Source: Acanthacorydalis orientalis (Eukaryota; Arthropoda; Insecta; Megaloptera; Corydalidae). From it: a stretch of 64,000 bases of DNA. How positions within the stretch are numbered: the stretch's first letter is position 1; every line of letters begins with the position of its first letter. Position numbers and translations under genes: made by a program. The notes below the pieces were generated by a model that was given only the letters and a program-made list of their open reading frames with translations, was not told the origin of the DNA and did no database searches. The stretch is taken from positions 35,426,708-35,490,707 of the forward strand of contig CM068314.1 of the NCBI GenBank assembly GCA_034766995.1. Reading direction: 5' to 3'. Positions 11,343 through 23,451 of this stretch are shown here, one piece after another.

Positions 11343-11780
11343 GTAAGTGTTATATTATATATATTCGTTAAATACCATAATTATTTCGTTTATTGTTAAA
11401 AAAATAAACTTATTAATAAGTTTAGAAATCTTCAATAATCTGAAATCACTTCATATTTATCAATTAAAACTAACACAGCTCAATGTATCTACTGATGATT
11501 GTTGATCTATAGGTGGGAAGTTAAAATTATAACCAAACAGAAAATCACTTCGCTTTCATTAATGTATATTTTAAGTTATTTCCAAGAAGTTTAACCATTT
11601 AACTGATTCTCAAAATACTAGATTTTGTAAATAATTTACAAAGTATAATTTTGTCATCTCTTTTCAATCATAATTCATTAATTTACACTTTTTCCTTTCT
11701 TCTAAATATAATTGGAAAATCAACTTGAAATCATTTCATTTATTATACGATGTATATTAAAAATATGAAATTACTCAATC
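11343..11780. other. AT-rich, intron-like stretch
   Basis: Follows the candidate donor; nothing else is recognised. Confidence 0.4.
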
Positions 11781-12080
11781 ATTGTCACTTTTTTAACCAT
11801 TGCACGTTGAAGGGCAACAACATCCCTTATTGATCGTGCGTCTGGTCGGTATGTCTGTAGGGGAATGGTTATACGTCCGTGGCCGAATAATCAAAATGTA
11901 GTAGTGGAGGTGCCAGCAATGTCAAGATACCCCCTCAACGTAAAACTGCATCTACACGTCTACAAATACACCCTTGATGGCGTTAGCATGGGGTTAGCAG
12001 TAAAGTACGATATCACTATGGCTGCATATTCCTGCAGGATTCTTAGAACAGTGGTACTTCACAACGTGGAATAAAGCAGG
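11780..12080. other. GC-elevated island with a 69-codon plus frame
   Basis: The frame at 11865-12074 begins MVIRPWPNNQNVVVEVPAM and has balanced amino-acid use unlike the chance frames nearby. No domain is recognised and there is no clear pair of splice sites. An exon and a conserved regulatory element are both possible. Confidence 0.3.
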
Positions 12081-13318
12081 AAATGAAATACAATATGTTG
12101 TTTAGACACTTGAGAAGTTGAAGTTTCCGAAAACAAACAATTAATAATAATTAGTTTTGATAATGTGATAGAAATTTTTGATTTCATTTGGAGTACTAAA
12201 TTTGTGTGTATCTTGTTAAACTTCAATACAGCAATTTACAAAAAATCCTAAATAAAAATAATTTACTATATATATATTCACACATACATTTTATTCTTGC
12301 TCTATTATCAATAGTTCAAATTAATGATTATACAGGGTAACAAATATCTTTTTCTTATCGTATGATTTGAATTGAGTAATTTTTATAATAGTTTTATATT
12401 GAATTCAAATATGCATTAAAATTTTATCTTAATTGATGTTTATTACATCTCATATTCTAGTGATCTTTAAAAGACCAATTACAATTCTTCTCTAAAAAAA
12501 AATCCTTCCACAGCTTTTGGTATAGACAGCTTAATAAAAAAATAGTAGTCTAATATATGTTCATTAGGTTCTCTCCATACCATCATTACAAAACTATATA
12601 GTGAAACCCATTTAACCAACTGGTTAGCAATCTTACATTGTGATAATGAAAGGAGATGCTCAATATTTATCTTAATTTTTTACCCCGAAATAAACATGTT
12701 AATGGGCTGAAGAAATAATGTTTATTTTCTGAGAAAATTTAATTCACTGCATACAAAACAGACACGATTCAAATGATTGACACAGTTGTTTGACATAATG
12801 TCATTTTAAAAAGTACACAATATTTCAAAAACAATTAGGAATAAAAAATTCAAAAAATAGCAATAATATTCAAATATTGAACACCTGATAAAATACAATA
12901 GTGTTAAAGACGTAAAATCTAGCTCATAACTAGCGGCAGACACGCATATAACTGTAATTCAGTGTCTGTCTAAATGCGTTGGAACGTATCTTAAAATGTA
13001 TGTTACAGAACATCATATGAATCAATCCAACATCTAACAGAATTAAAAGTTTCGATTTAACATGTTACCACAAAGCATGCATGTAACATTGATCAGATTT
13101 AGGATGGCAGTCATAAAGAAACTATGAGTAGCAGGAAGATTTTATTTGCATTTCAGAATTGTGCGCCTAAAAGTATTCACAAAATATCAGGAATATTTTA
13201 TATGACAACATTACTGTTGAATAGTGCTATTTATATATTTCTATTATCCAAACATCCGTAATTATAAAATAACATAATATTCAGATACTGTATATATTTA
13301 TGTACGTATATATTTATG

Positions 13319-13324
<6 letters not shown>

Positions 13325-13352
<28 letters not shown>

Positions 13353-13353
13353 C
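13325..13353. repeat. (TA)n microsatellite
   Basis: About 14 TA units after a TATGTACATG lead-in. Confidence 0.95.
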
Positions 13354-13503
13354 CAGAGACTCCAAAATGAGAAAAAAACAAGGATTTCAAATTTAAAGTA
13401 TTTATTTTATAATTTATATTACTACTTAAATTATTTTTTCAATCATTTTTCAGTCAATTATCTTTTCAGTCTTTTTCTCATTACATAGCATAGGCATAAA
13501 CAT

Positions 13504-13504
<1 letters not shown>

Positions 13505-13586
<82 letters not shown>
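13505..13586. repeat. Compound (CA)n(TA)n microsatellite
   Basis: About 18 CA units switch cleanly to about 22 TA units. Confidence 0.97.
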
Positions 13587-13587
<1 letters not shown>

Positions 13588-13799
13588 CTATAATTTCATT
13601 CTTATTTTCATTGATGTCAAGAGTACGTGTTACAAACAATTTACATTTTCAATTCAAATGAAAATTCACTCGTACGTTATGTATACAGTTACATCGTTAA
13701 TCCAATCGTCGCTTGTCTGTTCAAGCTTGAAAAAAAGTTAACAGCAATATAAAAAAATATTTATACATTCTACTTAATTACACAGAAAGTTTCTAGTTG

Positions 13800-14430
13800 A
13801 GAGACCGCTGTGAAATAAAAATAACGGCGCCCCTTTCGTAATACCGTCACACTAGAGGGTAGATTTCGTTCTCTCTGATGATTTAGAATATGCAGGAGAG
13901 TTTGTATTCGTGCGCCCCCGCAATCTCACCTACACATACGCAATCAATAACAACCCTAGTGCACTAAATCCCTAAAAAAATAGTATAAGGGAGCGAAAAT
14001 ACTTTCGTTGTCGGTACAGTAATTACGCTATTTACGCATTCTGTAATATCGAACAATACGTTACTGTGTGCACGTTTGAACGACTCGCGTTGATATATTT
14101 GTGGGTCTGTCTGTACTGTGTTGGCCATGAAAATCTCTTTGAATTTTCTTTTCAAGTTGCATGACTTTGTCGGACGTCCGATGGGTACTTTTAAACGTTA
14201 TTTAAGACGCTGTTAGTGGGAAACATTCAGCAATAAATGTACGTTTTAATGTGACCGTGGCTTGCGAGTTAAAATCGTTACTGATTCTTTGTCGGGGGCG
14301 TTGCTTGTAACGAGCAAAGAATGTTTTTATTAAGGGCCGCCGTGAAAATGAAATTGAACGAATTAAAAAACCATGCAAAATGGATTCTGTCTTTAGGGAT
14401 TATACTTTCATGTAAATGTGCAGATACATA
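13800..14430. other. GC-elevated island, candidate exon or regulatory region
   Basis: Several blocks (13800-13990, 14010-14130, 14160-14345) are rich in CpG. A 63-codon minus frame (13964-14155) reads MKRKFKEIFMANTVQTDPQI and has a balanced composition. On the minus strand GTGTAG|GTGAGA near 13928 is donor-like. The plus frame 14321-14539 runs into a TA repeat and is not credible. Nothing here is recognised by family. Confidence 0.3.
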
Positions 14431-14473
14431 TGTCTCCTTGAAACACATACATAGATCTATATACATATACTAC

Positions 14474-14478
<5 letters not shown>

Positions 14479-14538
<60 letters not shown>
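14479..14538. repeat. (TA)n microsatellite
   Basis: About 30 TA units. Confidence 0.97.
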
Positions 14539-14539
<1 letters not shown>

Positions 14540-14541
<2 letters not shown>

Positions 14542-16385
14542 GAACTGTTTATTTTTATTATATTGAGAAATACACAAATAAATATTTTTATTATAAATTA
14601 TTTCATATGACATTCATAAACACTTAAAGCATATTAATAATGTTTACAAATAAGTTGTAACTTTATAGTCTTCTAACAATTATGAAGTATAAACACGATT
14701 TTTAAAAGCAATAAATATTAGCCTCCCGAGTGCGAATTATTTTTGATTGCGAAAAACAGTTAGCGTAATGTAAATAACATAATATATATTTTACTTACTA
14801 TAATTATATACCACAATTTATTTTTAGCACTCGTTTGTATGCGAGAAAATATAATAACGAGCAACGTTTTGACTAAAAATTTCAGTTAAGTGAAATTGTT
14901 CATTCTATATATAATTTTAATTTCGTAAATAAACCTCTGATGTATGTCACATAAATTGCTCTTGCTTTTGTTTAAAATTTATTACATTACCGCCATATAT
15001 GATTAAATTTAACTCGAAAGCTATTCTATATAAAATAATTTTATACTAGAAACTTGTAATTTTTAATACTAATTAATTAGAAAAATAATCAATTAACTTG
15101 TTTTTACATTTTTTATAATCTATTTTTCTATTAAATGACAAAGATAAAGGGAAAAATTAAAAATTACAACTACTTTTTGTCTTTTTTATATTAATATTAT
15201 AGTTATTAACTTATGTATAAAAGTTCGTTCTTTATTTTATAATGGCATCAAAATATAAACATTCTGAACATCTGTCTACAAATATAGATAATTTGAAAGT
15301 TATTTATTAAACTTATTAAATAAAATCAAAGTTAAACAAAACAAGACCGTTTTAAATAATTGTAATTTCAATAAAACATTCCTGTCTCATAATTTTAAAT
15401 TCGAAGTGATATGATATACAACTTCCATTTTGTACTAACAATAAGTACTCAATTTATACCATTTTTGTTTATAAACTGTTATTTTCGTTAAGTAAACAAT
15501 CATATTCAATTTATGATACTTTTAGTTAATGTTTACTATTGCTGATATAGTATGTTGTTCTTAAAACATTTCCTAATTTATTTACCTTACTTACCCTAGA
15601 ATATTATTATATAAAACCAAAGACACAAAACGCTATAAACAACAAATTTATATGCAGATAATTTGTATAATGTATCTATTTATTTTCTGTCAAAAATTTA
15701 ATCATTTAATATTGCCCAATCATCGTTAGTCTTAAAACCGCCACTAAAATTTATAAATGAAACCTAATTCAAATTAATATTACCTATGTGAGAGACATCA
15801 TGTGTCACAACAAACATAAGTTTCTAACATGATTATTTCATCTTTGAATAAATATTTTATAGAGAGTCATTATAGACATTCATAAAAGTCAATATAATGT
15901 AAATGTGAATATATTTCGATACAATTCTAAAATATATTTTTCAATATATAACTGAAATATATATATATATGTATATATATAAATTCTACTGTTGTAATGG
16001 CATCAATAATAGAAAGATTAAATTTAGCGCACAAAAAATCGAATTTATTAGATTGGTACGAAAATAATTGCGGTTTTTGTTTTCTGAATTCTAACTTTCT
16101 TTTCTTTCTATGAAAGTGTCATTTCATCGTATTATTGTTAATATCATTTTAAAATACATTTTTCGGTCTATATTTTGGTAACATCGACTTTGGTTTTATT
16201 ATTAATTTTGGTTAAAATTGGGATATTGAATTAAATATGAATAAGAAGCACATAAGATCAATTATTTGTATAAGTTCAAAACGGGTGATAAAGAAGCAGA
16301 AACTGCTCGTAAACTAAATGATGCGTTTGTGGGTACTGTACATATATATAATTTATTAAATTTTTAAAATGTATCTTTCAAATGA

Positions 16386-16389
<4 letters not shown>
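14540..16389. other. AT-rich non-coding stretch
   Basis: Nothing is recognised. A short TA/TG tract is present at 15957-15980. Confidence 0.5.
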
Positions 16390-16780
<391 letters not shown>

Positions 16781-16955
16781 ATCAAGTACGCTTTTGTGTT
16801 TATTTCTCTTTAAAACAATTCGAAGTCACGGCAGATTATTTCAAGCCATGTATATGAAAGACTATTACAGCTGAGTGATCTATTTAACAATGAAATATTA
16901 CAAAGAACGATAAAGTAATTGAATTTATATATAGATTTAGGTGTATGTGTGTATT

Positions 16956-16962
<7 letters not shown>

Positions 16963-17006
<44 letters not shown>
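16963..17006. repeat. (TA)n microsatellite at the border of an inverted repeat
   Basis: About 21 TA units, ending exactly where the long inverted repeat begins. Confidence 0.95.
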
Positions 17007-17008
<2 letters not shown>

Positions 17009-17234
17009 GGTGAAACATCACTTTCCAAAGATAAAATAGTTGACATGGACATTGACATATGACATATGACAAATATATTAATAATTGTAATTTTAAAACA
17101 TACCTGCGTGTTATTTCATCTGTACAACCAAGTTACCTCGAACACGATAAAGAAAAAAGTTTGCATTTTATATGTCTATAAACACAAATATACACATGTT
17201 CGGCATTATCACTAACTAATCGAATACAAAAATG

Positions 17235-17281
<47 letters not shown>

Positions 17282-17425
17282 ATGTCTGTACATATGATTT
17301 TTATTACGACTTACGATAAATCGAACGTTCATTTTCATTTTATAATGTATAGCCAAAAATTAATTTTAACTCACTAGTAAATCACTGCACTAATTATTAT
17401 CGAGAATAAGATTTAATGTTCAAAT
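17005..17425 (+). repeat. Long inverted repeat, left arm
   Basis: A 421-bp arm whose reverse complement is found at 17885-18308 with a few percent to perhaps 15% divergence. Shared landmarks include ATTCGGTGAAACATCACTTT, CGCGTG-free unique DNA around GTTATTTCATCTGTACAACC, CATGTTCGGCATTA and CGAACGTTCATTTTCATTTT. A (TA)n tract (17239-17272) lies at the equivalent place in both arms. No coding sequence is seen. Confidence 0.9.
17239..17272. repeat. (TA)n microsatellite within the left arm
   Basis: About 17 TA units. The matching tract in the right arm (18038-18080) has an added TG run. Confidence 0.95.
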
Positions 17426-17884
17426 ATTGCGTTCTGTGTTATCAGTGAAGAATGTACGTTAATTTGATCGAGTAGTTCGTGATAATTGAATAAGAACTGC
17501 ATGAACGTGCTCTTTTCTTGTTTAGCAATAAGCTGGAAAAGAATGGAAATAGAATTACACTGAACCTTTTTATAGTTATGTTGCTACTTGATGTTTGCAG
17601 GAGGGGTAAGGTGCTAATGGAAATTGTTTAGAATAACCCGTTTGAATTACGTAAGGGTATAATATATATTGTAATATACATATATTACAATACATATTAC
17701 ATATTTACACATAAAGTAAATTTGACACACGTTAAATTTCGTTAAATATATAAAGTAAATTTAGTACAGTTAAATGATTTAAATACAAAATTTAAATCGT
17801 ATAATTGGGATAAATTGTATAGTGTTTGGAAATGGTATTAATATTTAATAATTCACGTTAACAAATATTTCATCTTATTATGGA
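17426..17884. other. Spacer between the inverted-repeat arms
   Basis: This 459-bp stretch is unique in the window and has no open frame of note. It contains a small palindrome-like GTAATATACATATATTAC near 17670. Nothing identifies a transposase or an RNA gene. Confidence 0.6.
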
Positions 17885-18308
17885 ATTTGAACATTAAATC
17901 TTATTCTCGATTAATAATTAGTATAGTGATTTACTAGTGAATTAATATTAATTTTTGACTATACATTATAAAATGAAAATGAACGTTCGATTTATCGGAA
18001 GTCGTAATAAAAATCATACCTACAGACATACCTACATATGTGTGTGTGTGTGTATATATATATATACATATATATATATAATTACATTTTTGTATTCGAT
18101 TAGTTAGAGGTAATGCCGAACATGTGTATATTTGTGTTTATAGACATATAGAATGCAAGACTTTTTTCTTTATCGTGTTCGAGGTAATTTGGTTGGACAG
18201 ATGAAATAACACGCAGGTATGTTTTGAAATTACAATTATTAATATATATGTCATATGATAATGTCAATGCTACTTATTTTATATATGGAAAGTGATGTTT
18301 CACCGAAT
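17885..18308 (-). repeat. Long inverted repeat, right arm
   Basis: The reverse complement of 17005-17425. The outer boundary is CACCGAAT (18301-18308), after which similarity stops. The inner boundary is ATTTGAACATTAAATC. Confidence 0.9.
18038..18080. repeat. Compound (TG)n(TA)n microsatellite
   Basis: TGTGTGTG passes into TATATA with one TACATA interruption; it sits in the right inverted-repeat arm. Confidence 0.95.
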
Positions 18309-18864
18309 CACAAAGAGGAATTTTTTGAATAGATATAACCTATTCCACCCTTTATAATAATTATGTTATATTAATATTATCTATTTGGCTATATTATAAT
18401 ATAAAACATATGTTAAATGAATGTCTGTCAATTCATATGATTGTACAATTTCCGTGCCATCACATATACTATTTTCATTTTTCTATTAAATGACAAAGAT
18501 AAGAGCAAAAATTAATTTGTTGAAATGTAAAGCTTTATATCGTACTATTATCAATTTACTATTACTACAATGTACTATTATCTATCATCAATTATTATAT
18601 CTATTATCAATTTTCATGGATACTATCTGTAAAACGAATCTTACTTTTGGCATATCGTTTAATAACAATTTTCAATAACATAAAAGTTTAAAAAATACTA
18701 TTAAACTTATTATTTGTTTAATTAGTGAAGTTCAGCTACAAAATTAAAATGGAATCGTATATAAATGTATACGTTCATTTTTAAAAAGAACAGTAATTTT
18801 TATTTTATTGACAAAAAAGTCTCACAGTTTTAAATCTCTGTTTTAAGTCTATTTGAAGATATCG

Positions 18865-18916
18865 TAATAAAGATTTAAATAAACATTTGATAATAAAGAT
18901 TTAAATAAACATTTGA
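18865..18916. repeat. Exact tandem duplication, 2 x 26 bp
   Basis: A 26-bp unit starting TAATAAAGATTTAAATAAAC occurs twice with no gap and no mismatch, which points to a recent slippage or replication event. Confidence 0.95.
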
Positions 18917-18982
18917 TAAAAAAATATTTAACAATTATTTTAAACTACTGGATTCTAAAGAAAGATAATGATGGTTTTAATG

Positions 18983-18983
<1 letters not shown>

Positions 18984-19039
<56 letters not shown>
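18984..19039. repeat. (TA)n microsatellite
   Basis: About 28 TA units, then TACATGCACACATACACAC. Confidence 0.97.
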
Positions 19040-19042
<3 letters not shown>

Positions 19043-19549
19043 GCACACATACACACTAAAAATATCCTACTACATGTGTATTTTTATTTAAACTAGTTTT
19101 TATTCTTAGTAGATGTTAAACAATATCTCATTAGAAATATAACATAATAAGGTTGATCAAACCATTTGTTAAAGAACTGTTAATATTACATAAAATATTG
19201 TATTTTTGTTAAGATTGATATAAAATATCACTAGGAAAAACTGATACTATTCTTTACAGAATACGAGTAATATTTTCTTAATAGACTTTATTTAAACTTC
19301 ACGACAATAAAATTTCCATAATTTGACATATCTCTCAATCAAATCGTGTACTAATAAAGTAAATACTCGTCTTATTTCTAACAGTTTACGATGAAAATAT
19401 TAAGCTGGCATATTATTCGACAAGATTGTCGTCATATCTGATTGATTCCAATCCTAATAAGATTTATATTATTTTAATATTCAATGAATATTATAATCAT
19501 TCAACTGACCTTTGCCATTCTCTTCATATTTGTTTATATACCAACCCGG

Positions 19550-20765
19550 TATTTTTTTTTTGATTAATTTAGTTCTTATCATTCTGAATTCATTTTTTTC
19601 TGTATACTTCATCTTCTTCTTATGATTGTTCCTGGGGATTTTTCTATTCCTATTATCAACTTCTGACTTCTATTCTTCCCTGATTTGATTTGTATTATTG
19701 ATTTATGTTCTTTTGCTAGAAAATTTTTCAAAAAATCTAGTGTTTGAAACGAATCACCCACCTTCTTCTCAAGGAAAAGTCACGGATTATCCTGCGAAGA
19801 TATACCGTCATATATGCTTCGCTTTCTGTCTTCTACCTAATCGGTTACACAGGCAAACGGTTTTTCCGTTCTTAATTTCTCTCTTAACTTAATGTCATGG
19901 GACTTTGTCTAATAGAATTTCCAATTTGTTTTTTCTATATAATTGCGTACCGTATCAACATTCGCTTCTTCGTGTTGTTGTCTTGTTGGATATCTTCGTG
20001 GACTGTTTAGTAATATTCTTATTTTGTATTACTTGTAAAGTCTTTATATATGTTTTGCATGCGTTTCTCCATATCGGTGCCGTGTACATCATCACTGGTC
20101 TTATCGCCATTTTATACAGTAATATCTTGTTCTTCGTACTTCACTTGCTATTCTTCGCGAGCATGGTATAAATCGTGTTCAGTACAGCTTTCGCTTTCTT
20201 CTTTACGCATGCGATACATTCTTTCTACGTGAGCTTCTTATCCGTACGTATACCTGGGTATTTTACTGATTCTTTCCATTTCACCTCAGTTTCATTTATT
20301 TTTAATCCGTTCGGATTGTCTCGTCTTTTACTAGAAAATAATATTGCTTCTGTCTTTGCTTCATCTACTTTAATTTTTCATCTCTTGAAGTATAATTATA
20401 TTCATTTTGCTTATTCAGCACCTCTTGTACTCTCTTTTATTTATTCCTTGTTTTTTCCTGTGGTACATATCGTCCGGATACAGTACTATATTAGTCTGCC
20501 GCCGTCAGTATATCATTTATATAGTAACTGAATAGCACTAACCCCAAAACTGACTCTTGGGACATTCCGACAGCGAACTTTTTCTTAGTTAATTTCTCTT
20601 CTTCAACTTCTACGCGAAATATTCGTTTTCTTAGATACCCATCGACGATTCATATTACATGGTTAGGTATCTTGTTGTCTATTAATTTCTTAATCAGTCC
20701 AGTGTGCTGTAAGGTGCCGCATACTGTATTCTGACAGAATCATACAATCTCTTCGAGTACCCGAT
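19550..20765 (-). pseudogene. 5'-truncated LINE reverse transcriptase (Jockey/R1 type)
   Basis: Translating the minus strand gives consecutive hallmarks of the C-terminal half of a non-LTR reverse transcriptase, with frame changes and stops between them. From 5' to 3' they are: GLIKKLIDNKIPNHV and GYLRKRIFRVEVEEEKLTKK; SQESVLG (equivalent of PQGSVLG, about 20540-20570); VLYPDDMYHR, the catalytic box with Ala changed to Pro (YPDD at 20469-20480); KTEAILFSSKRRDNPNGLKI; EVKWKESVKYPGIRTDKK; and [20 protein letters not shown] followed by KTLQVIQNK. The 5' part of the element (endonuclease, RT start, gag ORF) is absent. The minus-strand 3' end is an A-run (plus-strand T-run at 19551-19561), as expected for target-primed insertion. 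At least three in-frame stops show that it is dead. Plus-strand frames at 19698-20531 are shadows of it. An active element would reverse-transcribe its own RNA at the chromosomal target. Confidence 0.88.
19551..19561 (-). other. Poly(A) tail of the LINE copy (T-run on plus strand)
   Basis: A run of about ten T on the plus strand marks the 3' end of the minus-strand retroelement. Confidence 0.6.
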
Positions 20766-21430
20766 AAATTAATAATTCATATCACTTATACTTTTTTATA
20801 ACTTAAGAAAATCTTTTAAACTAATCAATCGTATTTTGCGATTGTTTAGAGTTATTTAACTTTATTATTTTTTTTATAGTGAATAATTGAAATATTAGTC
20901 TTTTTTTTAAAAAAAATAACAGTACTCTTTACAATAACTTCAGATATTATTAAAAAAATATTTAAAAATTGCAATAAAATAAAAAAAGAAATATCCATTT
21001 TTTAATTTTTGAAGCTCAGTCGATATTAAAGTAGCTTATTTTATACGTGCATGTATGTGGGTGTGCGTACTTTCAATTTATTCGTTATTTTTGTTTTGGA
21101 AGTAAGGGAGATATATTTCTAATGTTCAAGTAGAAAAGTCAACTAAACGCATATTTGAAGATTTAAAGGAAATTGAAATAGTTGATTATGTTTTCAGCCC
21201 TCACACACACACATGTGTATATATATATATTAAATTTCGTATAGAGATCTACATGTATAATTCTATCATCTTCTGATTCACATTCAATGGCTAGTAATTG
21301 AAAATAAACATCATCGTCCAACTAAACTTGATCGCGTACGAAAAACTAATACACTATTATCCCTGTTATATTCATATGATCATATCTAAACATATGTATG
21401 TTTTGTTATGTTTCTGTCGAATTGTTATGT
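20766..21430. other. AT-rich non-coding stretch
   Basis: Nothing is recognised beyond a short CA/TA tract near 21204-21232. Confidence 0.5.
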
Positions 21431-21585
21431 GTAAATGACCTTGACCTATGCCCGGGCGACAACACAAAGCGCTACAAACGACGTAAAATCCCGTTTCCGC
21501 TACACACTCAAACCACCGCTTTTCCAAAATATGCTACACGTACATGCACACTCACTCACACACTCATACGTGAATACACCGACCT
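21430..21585. promoter_or_regulatory. GC-elevated island with a nuclear-receptor element
   Basis: A CpG-bearing stretch that starts with a tandem nuclear-receptor half-site (21436-21447) and continues with CCCGGGCGAC. Overlapping plus frames (21398-21733 and 21435-21716) run into a TATG microsatellite and are not recognisable proteins. Confidence 0.3.
21436..21447 (-). promoter_or_regulatory. AGGTCAAGGTCA nuclear-receptor site
   Basis: On the minus strand this is two AGGTCA half-sites with no spacer. It contains TCAAGGTCA, the extended monomer site bound by FTZ-F1/SF-1 and ERR-type receptors. The match is exact, but chance occurrence cannot be excluded. Confidence 0.4.
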
Positions 21586-21587
21586 TG

Positions 21588-21659
21588 TATATGTATGTAT
21601 GTATGTATATGTATATATATATATGTATGTATGTATGTATGTATATATATATATATATA
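21588..21659. repeat. (TATG)n/(TA)n compound microsatellite
   Basis: Alternating TATG and TA blocks. Confidence 0.95.
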
Positions 21660-21987
21660 CAACACAATACGGAAACAGCACCAAATTACCTGCTACAGCT
21701 ATATGCTTCGAATTGATAGACTCTACTCTGTAATGACATTACAATGCAATTATAGGTACCCGACTGTCTGCTTAATTTAATCTGATATGTTTAGAATTTA
21801 TATGTGCGTTTATTCTGCCTATAGAAATCGACTCTGTTTTTATGGTGTTTACAGGTATATTTAACCTAATACGTTACACTGATCATATATTTTTTTTTAG
21901 AAGTAAATTGTAAGAAGCATGTCCCTTTCAATTTACATAACTTATTGAACTAACAAATATATTTAAATTCGTATCAATTTAACGTAA

Positions 21988-21992
<5 letters not shown>

Positions 21993-22030
<38 letters not shown>
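21993..22030. repeat. (TA)n microsatellite
   Basis: About 19 TA units. Confidence 0.97.
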
Positions 22031-22034
<4 letters not shown>

Positions 22035-22369
22035 TTTCTTCATTATTTTGTCACAGCATAATGTATGTAGTTGATGAACTTGAGAATGAAAAATTCTTAA
22101 AGTTTTTTTAATTGAAAGTAAAATAACAATTCTTAATAGCCATAATGCTAAAATATATAAATCTTGAAATAGTTCATTCAGTTGAATACATACTATCTTA
22201 TGGTTCAAAATGGTAATAATTATTAATATTAAATTGTATGTTCATTAAATAACATTTATCCAAAATCAACGCTTGTCAAGTTTCAGAAGAAAATTTAACA
22301 ATAATAATGATAATTTGTAATTTGATATCTATATGTTTGACTCGCAATTTAGTAAATTATTTTAATATT

Positions 22370-22371
<2 letters not shown>

Positions 22372-22411
<40 letters not shown>
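22372..22411. repeat. (TA)n microsatellite
   Basis: About 20 TA units. Confidence 0.97.
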
Positions 22412-22412
<1 letters not shown>

Positions 22413-23394
22413 TGTCGTTATTCTGTACATTAAATTAATGAGTGACGTTATCAAACACATTGTATATCATCTAAGAGTAATTTTTGTCATTTTCTCTCGC
22501 TGTCTATAGATTTTCGTAAACTTTATAGATCGACATGTAGCACGATACTTTTATCTAAAGTTTGTGTGTAAACTTCAACTTTGTAAATCTCTAAATCTTA
22601 TAAAATTCTCTTGTTAAATAAAAATCTAAACGAAAAAAATGTTAAACTGTTAAAACAAGAAAATAGTCCATCTATTAAATAGACGTATGTGAAAAAAGTA
22701 TCTATATTCACAAATAATTGCCACGTGACTATAAATAAAATTTTGTGTAGGAAAAAATGTTTTTCAAGATGTTTTAAAATTGCTTTTTGCTCATTTTGAT
22801 CAACTTATACGCATTTAAATAGAGATGCAGTTATATTCAGAGTGCATTAAAATAAAAAATATGTATTTTTTTTAATTTAACCATTAATTATATACCTATC
22901 TTCTTCTCCATTTATGTTTTTTAATGTATTTCCGATGGTTCTTTCCTTATATATATTTTTCTATTTTATACTAACATACTGTTTAGAATACGGAACTATC
23001 GTTTAAATAAACATTAATGTGCCCTGTTAATAAAAAGATAAATCTTTAAAATTTATTATCTTCTATATGAATGTTAATTATAATAAGAAAATTTTGAAAT
23101 GTATAAAATATACATTAATATGTAATAAATTTTTGTATTATTAAACTCGATATAAAAGCGACAGACTCAAAAATTTAGTGCCTTGCTTCTTTGACTTCTA
23201 TGATTAATTATTAAAATAAAAACAGACTATAAAATCTGACAAATTTAAAAAAATATATACAAAGATAAATAATTGTAAAATTATATCATAAATGACGTAA
23301 AAATGTCTCATTATATGATTAACAGCTATGCTATATATTTAAATACAAAAAAATAATTATTTAAATTTTATTCCAAATACTTACACATACATAA

Positions 23395-23414
23395 TCTCTC
23401 TCTCTCTCTCTCTT

Positions 23415-23450
<36 letters not shown>
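23395..23450. repeat. Compound (TC)n(TA)n microsatellite
   Basis: Ten TC units followed by about 17 TA units. Confidence 0.96.

Positions 23451-23451
<1 letters not shown>

Larger units (their letters stand above)
12080..13800. other. AT-rich non-coding stretch
   Basis: Only microsatellites are recognised. Segment 12930-13130 is slightly less AT-rich than its flanks but has no motif I can name. Confidence 0.5.
18309..19545. other. AT-rich non-coding stretch
   Basis: No gene is recognised. The 62-codon frame 18490-18678 appears random. Confidence 0.5.

Noticed and set aside
19698..20531. Three plus-strand open frames of 64-118 codons in a row
   Set aside because: They are antisense shadows of the decayed LINE reverse transcriptase on the minus strand.
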